The notes under the pieces: generated by a model
The model's database searches: none
What the model was told of the DNA's origin: nothing
Seen by the model: only the letters and a program-made list of their open reading frames with translations
IMG/VR virus record: IMGVR_UViG_3300033141_001722
Coordinates: 1 to 43,599 of that record
Length of the DNA: 43,599 nucleotides
Origin: a virus
Strand: one strand, 5' to 3'
Translations under genes and position numbers: made by a program
Shown: piece after piece, positions 12,500 through 19,178 of the stretch
Numbering within the stretch: position 1 is the stretch's first letter
Layout: each line of letters opens with the position of its first letter

Positions 12500-14290
12500 A
12501 TGGATGACTGGATGTGGATAGGAGATGATCCACGTGATATACTCAACACCACCGGTAGGCAAGTGGCTCTGGACACGGAGACGACGGGGCTATATTTCCA
12601 GGATGATGTACTGGGCATGGGGCTGGCCTGGAGGGGGAGTGGCGGGGATTTGAAATCCGTGTACATAAAAGCACCCATTGGGCAGATGTCCCTTATGGAT
12701 ATGTCGCTGCCCGGCGGTACTATTAACATAAAGCAAGCCCTGGACGATATACACAAGAACCACACCATTATATATCATAATGAAGTGTTTGACAACAGGG
12801 CGTGCTTCCGCATTAGCGACTCCATGCCAAGGCTAATCACACACGATACCCAGCATATGGCCCCATTACTGGAGTGGCAGGGATCCGTCAGCCTAAGTAA
12901 TCTTTACGCCAAATATGTAGGGGATGAAATATCGGGGGAATACGTGAAGATGAAATCAAATAGACACAGACTAGAAAGTATACCAACTGAATTCGTTGCC
13001 GATTATGGGCGCGGCGATGCCGAGAATACATTAAAATTATTTGAGGTACTAAGGCCTCGGGTGGCCAGGGAGATTAGGAGATCCCTATATTCCGAGGATA
13101 GGGAGTATGCCCGATTGGTTATGCATCTTGTGCGGAGGGGGCTGAAACTCAATTTTAAGTGGTGCCAGCTAACAGAAGCCAGATTTAGCGGCAGGATGCG
13201 AGAAATCGAGAAGCGTCTAAAGTCGCTCGGGCTTAAGAATATTGGATCTAACCCATCTGTGGCGACCTTTCTATATAAAACAAGGGAAATACCCCAATAC
13301 TGCGCCGATATTACTAGAATAAGGAATGCCACGTGGCCAAACGGGGTGCCATCTGTAAGAAGTGATGTGTTGGAACATTACAGGGATGTAGAGGAAGTGA
13401 GGTTGATACTAGAATGGCGACAGCTGCAGGGGGCTATAGGCAAGTGGTTACACAAGTTTAGGGAACATGCTAGCATAGATGGTAAAGTTCATGCTCTGTT
13501 AGACCCATTTGGCACAATATCGGCCAGGATGGCCGCATCAAATCCGAATGTATTGGCAATACCCATAGAGGATAGAGGAGCGGCTTTTGGGTCTATGCGC
13601 GGGATGTTCTCGGAAAGAGGACCTGGCAAATACAATACGAAAAGGTTCGATAAGCTGTGGAGCGTGGATTACTCACAGATGGAAACGCGGTTGGCGGCTG
13701 TAATGGCTAGAGAGAGGGGCTTAATAGATGCACTGAATTCAGACACGGATCCTTACGTAGTTATGGCAAATAACCTGTGGGGAGACACGTCCCGTAGGCA
13801 GGAGGCTAAGAGGGGAACGCTGGCCAGTATATATGCCGCTGGGGCGAATACCCTATCAAATAGCATGAAAATACCAGTAGACCACGCGGCGGATATTCTA
13901 AAAGCCTTTAGATCGATATATCCCCGCATATCTCTTGCCACATCTTTAGCGGAGCGTGTAGCCAAGAAATCCGGACGAATAGAAATATTCACGGGGAGAA
14001 CACGGTATTTTGGGCCAAATGAGGAAAGCTACAAGGCGTTTAACCAGAAGGTGCAGACCACGGTAGCGGAGATAATAAAAAAGGCCATGCTGGATATTGA
14101 AGGATGGCGTCCCGGTATATTACGCTTGCAGGTGCACGACTCCGTTGTGTTCTTTTGCCCCAAGCAAACCCCCAACGACGTTGGGGGAGGCGAATTGGTG
14201 GAGGGGATAAAACTTATACTGGAGGATGCAGTGCCAGCGGAATATAGAGATGTGGTTAAATTTCCTACGGATGGAAAGCCATGGGAATAA
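12500..14290 (+). CDS. Family A DNA polymerase with 3'-5' exonuclease, DpoZ candidate (596 aa)
   Basis: Exonuclease motif I is D25-x-E27 (ALDTETTG), with motif II-like NEVFD and motif III-like YGRGDAENT. Polymerase motif A is VDYSQMETR (D390), motif B R433-x3-K437 then Y445, and motif C VHDSV (H546, D547). The position matching Phe762 of E. coli Pol I is Leu441, and YAAG replaces the usual YG. The ATG at 12500 follows AGGAGG; the upstream in-frame start at 12458 has none. In phages with 2-aminoadenine DNA, the family A enzyme DpoZ accepts dZTP and lies beside purZ, as here. Whether this enzyme prefers Z over A cannot be read from sequence. Confidence 0.9.
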   Translation: MDDWMWIGDDPRDILNTTGRQVALDTETTGLYFQDDVLGMGLAWRGSGGDLKSVYIKAPIGQMSLMDMSLPGGTINIKQALDDIHKNHTIIYHNEVFDNRACFRISDSMPRLITHDTQHMAPLLEWQGSVSLSNLYAKYVGDEISGEYVKMKSNRHRLESIPTEFVADYGRGDAENTLKLFEVLRPRVAREIRRSLYSEDREYARLVMHLVRRGLKLNFKWCQLTEARFSGRMREIEKRLKSLGLKNIGSNPSVATFLYKTREIPQYCADITRIRNATWPNGVPSVRSDVLEHYRDVEEVRLILEWRQLQGAIGKWLHKFREHASIDGKVHALLDPFGTISARMAASNPNVLAIPIEDRGAAFGSMRGMFSERGPGKYNTKRFDKLWSVDYSQMETRLAAVMARERGLIDALNSDTDPYVVMANNLWGDTSRRQEAKRGTLASIYAAGANTLSNSMKIPVDHAADILKAFRSIYPRISLATSLAERVAKKSGRIEIFTGRTRYFGPNEESYKAFNQKVQTTVAEIIKKAMLDIEGWRPGILRLQVHDSVVFFCPKQTPNDVGGGELVEGIKLILEDAVPAEYRDVVKFPTDGKPWE

Positions 14291-14328
14291 TGAATAGGAT
14301 AGGGCTATCCAGAGTAAATAGGATGGAG

Positions 14329-14568
14329 ATGACTCTTATAATCAACTACAGAGGGGTATTTGATAATCCAACAGTAGACGCCTTTTGTAAGCTACTAGAC
14401 ATGGAGGTGGAGGATTTTATCTGGGAGATTAGTGATAGCACGGCGGGCAAAATACGGGATACAGTATTAGAAAGGATTACCAATGGCACTCGGAAACCTA
14501 ACAATAGTGTACGGGGGTCAGTACGGGTCAGAAGGAAAGGGACAGATCGTAGCATATCTGTCAAGTAG
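14329..14568 (+). CDS. Small protein overlapping purZ (79 aa)
   Basis: A frame from ATG 14329 (preceded by AGGATGGAG) runs 86 nt into the purZ reading frame. It encodes an acidic helical first half (AFCKLLDMEVEDFIWEI) and a basic tail (RGSVRVRRKG). An alternative ATG at 14281 overlaps the polymerase stop. The frame is plausible because it fills the gap between polymerase and purZ, but the long overlap makes the tail suspect. Function not recognised. Confidence 0.4.
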   Translation: MTLIINYRGVFDNPTVDAFCKLLDMEVEDFIWEISDSTAGKIRDTVLERITNGTRKPNNSVRGSVRVRRKGTDRSISVK

Positions 14569-15583
14569 ACAACATCAAGCATATGCCGTACGGGTCGGGG
14601 GACCAAACGCAGGGCACACGTTCTTATTACCTAACGGGAAAGCCCAGGTCGTCCAAACTATACCATCAACGCTGTTTATATCCCCAGATACTATCGGCGT
14701 TATTGGGGCCGCGGGGCTAATTCATGAGGATATCTTCTTCAAAGAGGTTGAGCAGGTGTATGAATATACTGGTACAGCGCCCACCATATTACTAGATAGT
14801 AGTGTGGGTTTGATTACTCGCGGCCACATGTCCCGAGAGGGTATACTTAAGGGAACCATTGGATCCACCGGGGAGGGGGTAGGTGCCGCAACAGCGGATA
14901 GGGTAATGCGGGATCCGGATATGGTGGTGGGTTGTCCCACAAACCTAGACAGGTTAATGGATAGGATAGGCTCCAACCTACCGGCCTCTGCGGGATTGCT
15001 GCCGGGCATAGATACAGCAATGGTCCTGAATACTAAATTGCGGGATGGATTAGATGTGGTTATTGAAGGAACGCAGGGAGTAGCTTTGTCTCTATACACA
15101 TCCGGACACTATCCATTCTGTACAAGCCGGGAATGTACACCGCAGGGCATGTTGGCTCAGACCGGTATAGCCGCCGAGAATGCAAATAGTGTGGAAAAGA
15201 TTATGGTTGTGCGGACATATCCAATCCGGGTAGGGGGGCCATCCGGTCCATTGCCTGGGGAGATAACCTGGGATAGGTTATCTAAGAAGACCAATGGGTA
15301 TGTTAAAGAGCCAGAGATAACTACAGTCACCAAGAAACCTAGACGAATAGCTGAGATTGACTTCAAAGCATTAAGAAGAGCGGTTACTATAACCAGACCA
15401 ACCGCCATTGCCCTAACGTTCTTGGATTATTGGTTCCCGGAGATAGCGACAGCTACCAACCCTAGCGCCTTTACCCAAGAGGTGTGGGATAGCATCAACA
15501 ACGTAGAGGATTTGTTGGGTGTACCGGTGAAATTCTTAAGTACCGGTTTCGGTACGGTAATTCCATTAAGAATCACCCTATAG
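14483..15583 (+). CDS. purZ: PurZ-type adenylosuccinate synthetase relative (366 aa)
   Basis: The fold is that of PurA: the P-loop-like GGQYGSEGKGQ, VRVGGPNAGHTF, a TG-x-G-x-G segment (STGEGVGAA), EGTQG, the YPFCTSRE stretch and YPIRVGGPSGP. The decisive residue is Ser16, where PurA has its catalytic Asp (G-D-E-G-K-G); replacement of this Asp is the published hallmark of phage PurZ. PurZ condenses dGMP with aspartate to give the succinyl precursor of 2-aminoadenine (dZMP); host PurB and kinases complete dZTP. About 366 residues is shorter than typical PurA (about 430), as in PurZ. It lies between the family A polymerase and a MazG-like gene, the expected Z-DNA neighbourhood. Confidence 0.9.
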   Translation: MALGNLTIVYGGQYGSEGKGQIVAYLSSRQHQAYAVRVGGPNAGHTFLLPNGKAQVVQTIPSTLFISPDTIGVIGAAGLIHEDIFFKEVEQVYEYTGTAPTILLDSSVGLITRGHMSREGILKGTIGSTGEGVGAATADRVMRDPDMVVGCPTNLDRLMDRIGSNLPASAGLLPGIDTAMVLNTKLRDGLDVVIEGTQGVALSLYTSGHYPFCTSRECTPQGMLAQTGIAAENANSVEKIMVVRTYPIRVGGPSGPLPGEITWDRLSKKTNGYVKEPEITTVTKKPRRIAEIDFKALRRAVTITRPTAIALTFLDYWFPEIATATNPSAFTQEVWDSINNVEDLLGVPVKFLSTGFGTVIPLRITL

Positions 15584-15595
15584 GAGGAGATGGCA

Positions 15596-15946
15596 ATGGG
15601 AAGCCAATTAGAATTCAGTAACTTTATGAATAAGACATTTAGAGAAATCTCCGGGAAGGCACAGGAGAAAGGGAGACAATACACTGGCGGCATAGACAGT
15701 GATGCCTTCTACAATTTTAAGCGATCCGCGTCTGAATGGGACACATGGGTACAATATCAGATCCTGCAGTTTGCCCAGAAACATTGGACCTTCCTAATTA
15801 GATGGGCTAAAACCACAGATCCATATATCAGCCGCAAAAAGACATTGGATAAGGTTAAGGACTCGGCCAAGGATATAGTTGTGTTTATGTTGTTACTACT
15901 ATTTTGGATCGAAACCAATATGCTAGGTACCACGGAGGAGGAGTGA
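15596..15946 (+). CDS. mazZ: MazG-like nucleotide pyrophosphohydrolase, MazZ candidate (116 aa)
   Basis: The all-alpha NTP-pyrophosphatase pattern is seen: F-x-E-I (14 to 18) and KGRQY, then DAFYNF, and a late acidic helix D89-x3-D93 followed by hydrophobic VVFMLLLLFWIE. This is the layout of small phage MazG/DUF1599-like proteins. AGGAGG sits 8 nt before the ATG at 15596, favouring it over the ATG at 15590. MazZ in Z-genome phages hydrolyses dGTP to dGMP, feeding PurZ; the adjacent purZ makes that the leading reading. Sequence identity is low and the family is broad, so the gene symbol is provisional. Confidence 0.6.
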   Translation: MGSQLEFSNFMNKTFREISGKAQEKGRQYTGGIDSDAFYNFKRSASEWDTWVQYQILQFAQKHWTFLIRWAKTTDPYISRKKTLDKVKDSAKDIVVFMLLLLFWIETNMLGTTEEE

Positions 15947-15947
15947 C

Positions 15948-16484
15948 GTGTTGATTTATATGGCCGGGGCAATAGACAGAGCGGATAAAAATGGTGCTTG
16001 GAGGAAGGAGTTACAAAGTACCATATTTCGTCAGTGGGATCCAACGTGTGGATGCGTAACCTTGTACAATCCATACGAGGCATTCAAGCTAACCGGTGTT
16101 CCCCTCATAAATCGGATGGATGCCGAAGCTATTGTAGCAATTAACAAACAGGCTCTATCGCGGGCGGACATTGTAATGGTACACTACACCCCCTTGGTGG
16201 AAACCTGGGGGACGGCTATAGAAACATTCGAAGCGTTCGAATTGGGCACCCCGGTCATTGTGTGGACATCCAATAAGGCAGCATTTGGCGCAGATGATCT
16301 TGAGGACATTACGCCAGCCTTTCTGCCTGTATACCTGCTTGCTCATGCATGGAAAGGGAGATGTTTTGTGGGGGCAAAGGCCGCTGTAAGGGAAATTAGC
16401 AAGGCCATCAGTAAGAGGAAAGCAAACAAACCCACGGATAGATGGAGATTTCGCTTAGCCCATAAGGTTAGGAGGACAACATGA
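15948..16484 (+). CDS. Nucleoside 2-deoxyribosyltransferase-like protein (178 aa)
   Basis: The N-terminus IYMAGAID followed by WRKEL, and the later INKQALSRADIVMV with GTAIETFEAFELGTPVIV, match the Rossmann-like nucleoside deoxyribosyltransferase superfamily. These enzymes exchange or hydrolyse the base of deoxynucleosides or deoxynucleotides; some members (DNPH1/Rcl type) cleave the glycosidic bond of dNMPs. GTG at 15948 is preceded by GGAGGAG. Placed between mazZ and dut, it may remove unwanted dNMPs or salvage bases during Z synthesis. The C-terminal 40 residues are basic (SKRKANKPTDRWRF) and unlike the usual family end. Confidence 0.65.
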   Translation: MLIYMAGAIDRADKNGAWRKELQSTIFRQWDPTCGCVTLYNPYEAFKLTGVPLINRMDAEAIVAINKQALSRADIVMVHYTPLVETWGTAIETFEAFELGTPVIVWTSNKAAFGADDLEDITPAFLPVYLLAHAWKGRCFVGAKAAVREISKAISKRKANKPTDRWRFRLAHKVRRTT

Positions 16485-16927
16485 CGCGCATACTGTTATG
16501 GCAAAAGGTATCTAAACTGGGGGGGTTGAAAAAGTCCCCCTACGAAGGGGATGCTGGAGTGGATATGGTAGTATCAGTACGCACCACTATATATTCGGCT
16601 GAACCGGAACCAACCAAGGTGCCGATGGGAATACGCATAGCCCTACCAAAAGATATGGCCGCCTTGGTGATTGGTAGATCAAGTGTTGCAAGGGAAGGGA
16701 TAGCAGTTGTGCCCACTGTAATAGATCAGGGGTTTAGAGGGCATATATACGCTCTTGTTTATTTGATAAATCCGCGTAAGGGGCATTGCAAGATAATCAA
16801 GGCCGGGGAAAGAATAGCCCAGTTACTGTTAATCCCATGCTTAGGGGACGGGTTGGTGTTAAAGGAGGTTAAACACCTGCCAGAGTCAGAGCGTGGTATC
16901 AGAGGATGGGGTTCATCGGGAGGATAG
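16481..16927 (+). CDS. dut: dUTP diphosphatase (148 aa)
   Basis: Five trimeric dUTPase motifs are visible: DAGVDM (24 to 29), GRSSVA (65 to 70), VIDQGFRGHI with catalytic D82, KAGERIAQLLLI (107 to 118) and the terminal RGIRGWGSSGG. Trp replaces the usual Phe in the last motif. Length and motif spacing fit the family. It hydrolyses dUTP to dUMP and pyrophosphate, keeping uracil out of phage DNA and supplying dTMP synthesis. It overlaps the previous gene by 4 nt and has GGAGG upstream. Together with the two preceding genes it forms a nucleotide-pool block. Confidence 0.85.
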   Translation: MTRILLWQKVSKLGGLKKSPYEGDAGVDMVVSVRTTIYSAEPEPTKVPMGIRIALPKDMAALVIGRSSVAREGIAVVPTVIDQGFRGHIYALVYLINPRKGHCKIIKAGERIAQLLLIPCLGDGLVLKEVKHLPESERGIRGWGSSGG

Positions 16928-16935
16928 GAGAAGTT

Positions 16936-17343
16936 ATGGCGAAACAATGGAAGAAGGTAGAGAAGAGACATGCTGAGTTGTTCGGGACTATCCATACAAA
17001 AACCGCTTTTCCGGCAGCGTTCAGATTGGGCGCTATGCATGGGCGTAATTATCCAGACTGGATAGACGACTATATAGCGGGGGAAAGCAAAAGTGGCATC
17101 AACCTAATACCTAATTGGATACGGGATGCCATAGATCAGGCCATGAGAAATGAGGAGGCTTGGAGCATGGACTCGGACGGGCAGCAACGCATACCGATAG
17201 TCGTGTTACACACCAACAAAGATTTATACGATGAAGACATTGTAATGATCCGGTCAGACATATTCAGGGAAGTAATACTACCAGCTTTATATGCACGAGG
17301 GAAGGCAGTAGAGATGTCATGGGACCGAAAAAGGACAAAATAG
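16936..17343 (+). CDS. Putative PD-(D/E)XK resolvase-like nuclease (135 aa)
   Basis: After a basic start (KQWKKVEKRHAELFG) there is PDWIDDYIAGESKSG, which fits the D, then E-x-K catalytic pair of small phage PD-(D/E)XK proteins annotated as Holliday junction resolvases. LIPNWIRDAIDQAMR matches the helix that follows the E-x-K in that family, and IPIVVLHT is a core strand. AGGATAGGAGAAG precedes the ATG at 16936. Likely role: branch resolution before packaging, or DNA repair. The catalytic lysine and acid fit, but the similarity is short. Confidence 0.55.
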   Translation: MAKQWKKVEKRHAELFGTIHTKTAFPAAFRLGAMHGRNYPDWIDDYIAGESKSGINLIPNWIRDAIDQAMRNEEAWSMDSDGQQRIPIVVLHTNKDLYDEDIVMIRSDIFREVILPALYARGKAVEMSWDRKRTK

Positions 17344-17555
17344 GACTATGTAGGGGGACTGTATGGCATGCAGGATACAAAAGATCAGAGCGCTGCATGC
17401 GACCGGGGGAATTTAAGCACATAACCCCACACGGCCACGAATATTGGCTATGCCTGGACTGCGAGGGCACTATGATGCACCTGCTTGACCAAGACAACGC
17501 TAGAGCAATAAACCAGTTTATATTCGGTGGAAGCCGGACTACAGGGATAATATAA
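17319..17555 (+). CDS. Small Cys/His zinc-site protein (78 aa)
   Basis: It contains CRGTVWHAGYKRSERC and a later C-x2-C (LCLDC) with intervening His residues, a treble-clef or zinc-ribbon-like arrangement. The start at 17319 overlaps the previous gene by 25 nt, and the stop overlaps the next start (TAATG). Function is not recognised. Its place after the nuclease suggests an accessory DNA-binding protein. Confidence 0.5.
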   Translation: MGPKKDKIGLCRGTVWHAGYKRSERCMRPGEFKHITPHGHEYWLCLDCEGTMMHLLDQDNARAINQFIFGGSRTTGII

Positions 17556-17842
17556 TGGGAAAATCGCGGAAGAAGATACCAAGATATTCGGTGGCAAAAG
17601 GGCAACTCCTGGGGACGCAAACGGAAGGAGTACCGAAATTTATCATTGAGGAGCCCCTGGGCTTTTCCAACGAACTAGATGACATCAAAATGCTAGCAAC
17701 TAAACAATTCCGCAAGGGAATAAATGTGTTGATATTGGACACCAAGCACAGTGCTTTGATAGGTGGAATGTGGTGTATCAGCACCGAATTAACTGATACC
17801 GAGGAGAGTGGCCGCGATGAGATCAGTAACATATTACAATAA
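17555..17842 (+). CDS. Hypothetical protein (95 aa)
   Basis: It starts in a TAATG overlap. A basic N-terminus (MGKSRKKIPRYSVAKGQ) leads to an alpha/beta core (INVLILDTKHSALIGGMWC) and an acidic tail. No family is recognised. The reinitiation overlap and the downstream coupled gene support it as a real member of the operon. Confidence 0.5.
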   Translation: MGKSRKKIPRYSVAKGQLLGTQTEGVPKFIIEEPLGFSNELDDIKMLATKQFRKGINVLILDTKHSALIGGMWCISTELTDTEESGRDEISNILQ

Positions 17843-18209
17843 TTACTATATAGTAGTTATACAGGAGCAATATATGAAAGCCAAAGACAGGAGCAAACCT
17901 GATAGGCATATGGGCAGATACCTTACTCCCGGAGATGCCGCAAGGCGAGTTCGATTTCTGTCTAAATATTTCCATAACTTGGCGGTAATTTTCAACGGGG
18001 ATGTTACTATGGTAATCAAACAAGATTCGCCCCTAGAATATGACCCATTGGCTCCACCCTTTTATGAATGTGTAGCAGTATCCCGAGATGGATTTACCTT
18101 CTCAGAGGAGAGAAAGTATGCTTACCCTGGTACTGACGGAAGATACAACGGGTGTCCAGATAGTAATAAAGCAGGGGGCAAGAATGTTAAGCCAAATGAG
18201 AGCGGATAA
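17817..18209 (+). CDS. Hypothetical protein (130 aa)
   Basis: The ATG at 17817 has GAGGAG (17801..17806) upstream; a GTG at 17808 is also possible. The sequence begins MRSVTYYNNYYIVVIQEQYM and continues through a basic stretch and an alpha/beta region (FHNLAVIFNGDVTMVIKQ). There are no metal or membrane motifs. The 3' end overlaps the next frame by 92 nt, so either the tail here or the next gene may be questionable. Confidence 0.45.
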   Translation: MRSVTYYNNYYIVVIQEQYMKAKDRSKPDRHMGRYLTPGDAARRVRFLSKYFHNLAVIFNGDVTMVIKQDSPLEYDPLAPPFYECVAVSRDGFTFSEERKYAYPGTDGRYNGCPDSNKAGGKNVKPNESG

Positions 18210-18321
18210 TTGGCCACATGCCCTACAAGTAGCTGCTGCCGTAGTGGGGGCACCGCACCCCTACGGGACGGACGGGGACGGGTCGGACGGAGGGGCGGGG
18301 GGTAGCGGATGCAATGACTAG
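18118..18321 (+). CDS. Small protein with Gly/Asp-rich tail (67 aa)
   Basis: GAGGAG lies 7 nt before the ATG at 18118. The N-terminal part (MLTLVLTEDTTGVQIVIKQG) is beta-like; the last 20 residues are Gly, Asp and Ser rich (GTDGDGSDGGAGG), likely disordered. It is the last + strand gene before the convergent hairpin. Function unknown. Confidence 0.4.
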   Translation: MLTLVLTEDTTGVQIVIKQGARMLSQMRADNWPHALQVAAAVVGAPHPYGTDGDGSDGGAGGSGCND

Positions 18322-18337
18322 CATATAGTATAATGTA

Positions 18338-18365
18338 CCGCCCCCGGAGGGAGAACCGGGGGCGG
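18338..18365. terminator. Bidirectional terminator-like hairpin between the arms
   Basis: CCGCCCCCGG (18338..18347) pairs perfectly with CCGGGGGCGG (18356..18365) around an 8-nt loop. It sits between the ends of the + and - arms, where a shared terminator is expected, though no T tract flanks it on either strand. A second short hairpin (AGGAGG/CCTCCT, 18372..18388) lies beside it. Confidence 0.65.
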
Positions 18366-18426
18366 ACTCTCAGGAGGAGGAGCCTCCTTACCAAACACCC
18401 GCTAGGGTGGAATGGCCCCACTAGAT

Positions 18427-18780
18427 CTAAGATCGGGATTTAGTACGTTCATAGGCATATTTGGCCGCAAGAATGAAAGTACCTCCAATTGAAACAATAT
18501 TCATCCAGGAGAATTCAATCTCGAAAAACTGACCAGATGCCAGCAGACCAAGCATCCCGATAACACCAGATACGAAATACAACACAAGCAAAGCGATCTC
18601 GTCCTCTACCCCGAGTTTTTGCTTAATCCAATTTAGAGGGCGAGTCCCAAGCAGACCAAGGATAAGGGCCACAATAAGCGTGATAACCTCCTCCGTGGCC
18701 TGGGACAATTCAGTAACTACCTGAAAAGCCACAAGGAACAGCGCGACTACGACGAATAGAAGCAGTTTATATTTTGCCAT
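18427..18780 (-). CDS. Membrane protein, holin candidate (117 aa)
   Basis: Four hydrophobic stretches are visible: LLLFVVVALFLVAFQVV, VITLIVALILGLLG, IALLVLYFVSGVIGMLGLLA and a C-terminal IVSIGGTFILAAKYA. The C-terminus is charged (YERTKSRS). Length and topology fit phage holins, which time lysis by opening the inner membrane. It is the last gene of the virion/lysis arm, but the endolysin is 6 kb upstream beside another small membrane protein, so the lysis assignment is uncertain. AAGGAGATGAA precedes the start. Confidence 0.55.
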   Translation of the reverse strand: MAKYKLLLFVVVALFLVAFQVVTELSQATEEVITLIVALILGLLGTRPLNWIKQKLGVEDEIALLVLYFVSGVIGMLGLLASGQFFEIEFSWMNIVSIGGTFILAAKYAYERTKSRS

Positions 18781-18848
18781 TTCATCTCCTTATATAGGTT
18801 AGGTTGTTAAGTAATGCCTTAATACGTATATATTATCTCCCATAGGCA

Positions 18849-19178
18849 TTACGTGCTACTGACATGGGATAGATTAATAACTCTGAATCTGAATTCGGCA
18901 TTTAGTTCCTCCCCGCCAGCATATGTGGCATTAACGGTTATGACGTGCGTTTCCTTGGTCTTTGTCTCGTCATGCATCTTTATGGCGTTTCCGGATAGAA
19001 CAATCTCCACCGACCCCCCGGTAGGGGATAGGGCGGTACTGCTAACAAGCTCCGCCCCGGTATCCTCATCGTGTACAGTATATGATGAGGTAGTCGGCTG
19101 GGCCAGATTGCCGTCCTTATCTTTGAATGAAGCGGTTACATAGGCTGTGGTTTTCTCGTTAACTGTGTCAAGTGCCAT
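18849..19178 (-). CDS. Small beta-rich tail-associated protein (109 aa)
   Basis: The sequence MALDTVNEKTTAYVTASFKD and the later EIVLSGNAIKMHDE, then HVITVNATYAGGEELNAEFR, is an Ig-like beta sandwich typical of small proteins encoded next to siphovirus fibre or baseplate genes. Its start overlaps the stop of the fibre gene (TAATG), suggesting translational coupling and a joint structural role. I cannot give a precise function. Confidence 0.5.
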   Translation of the reverse strand: MALDTVNEKTTAYVTASFKDKDGNLAQPTTSSYTVHDEDTGAELVSSTALSPTGGSVEIVLSGNAIKMHDETKTKETHVITVNATYAGGEELNAEFRFRVINLSHVSST

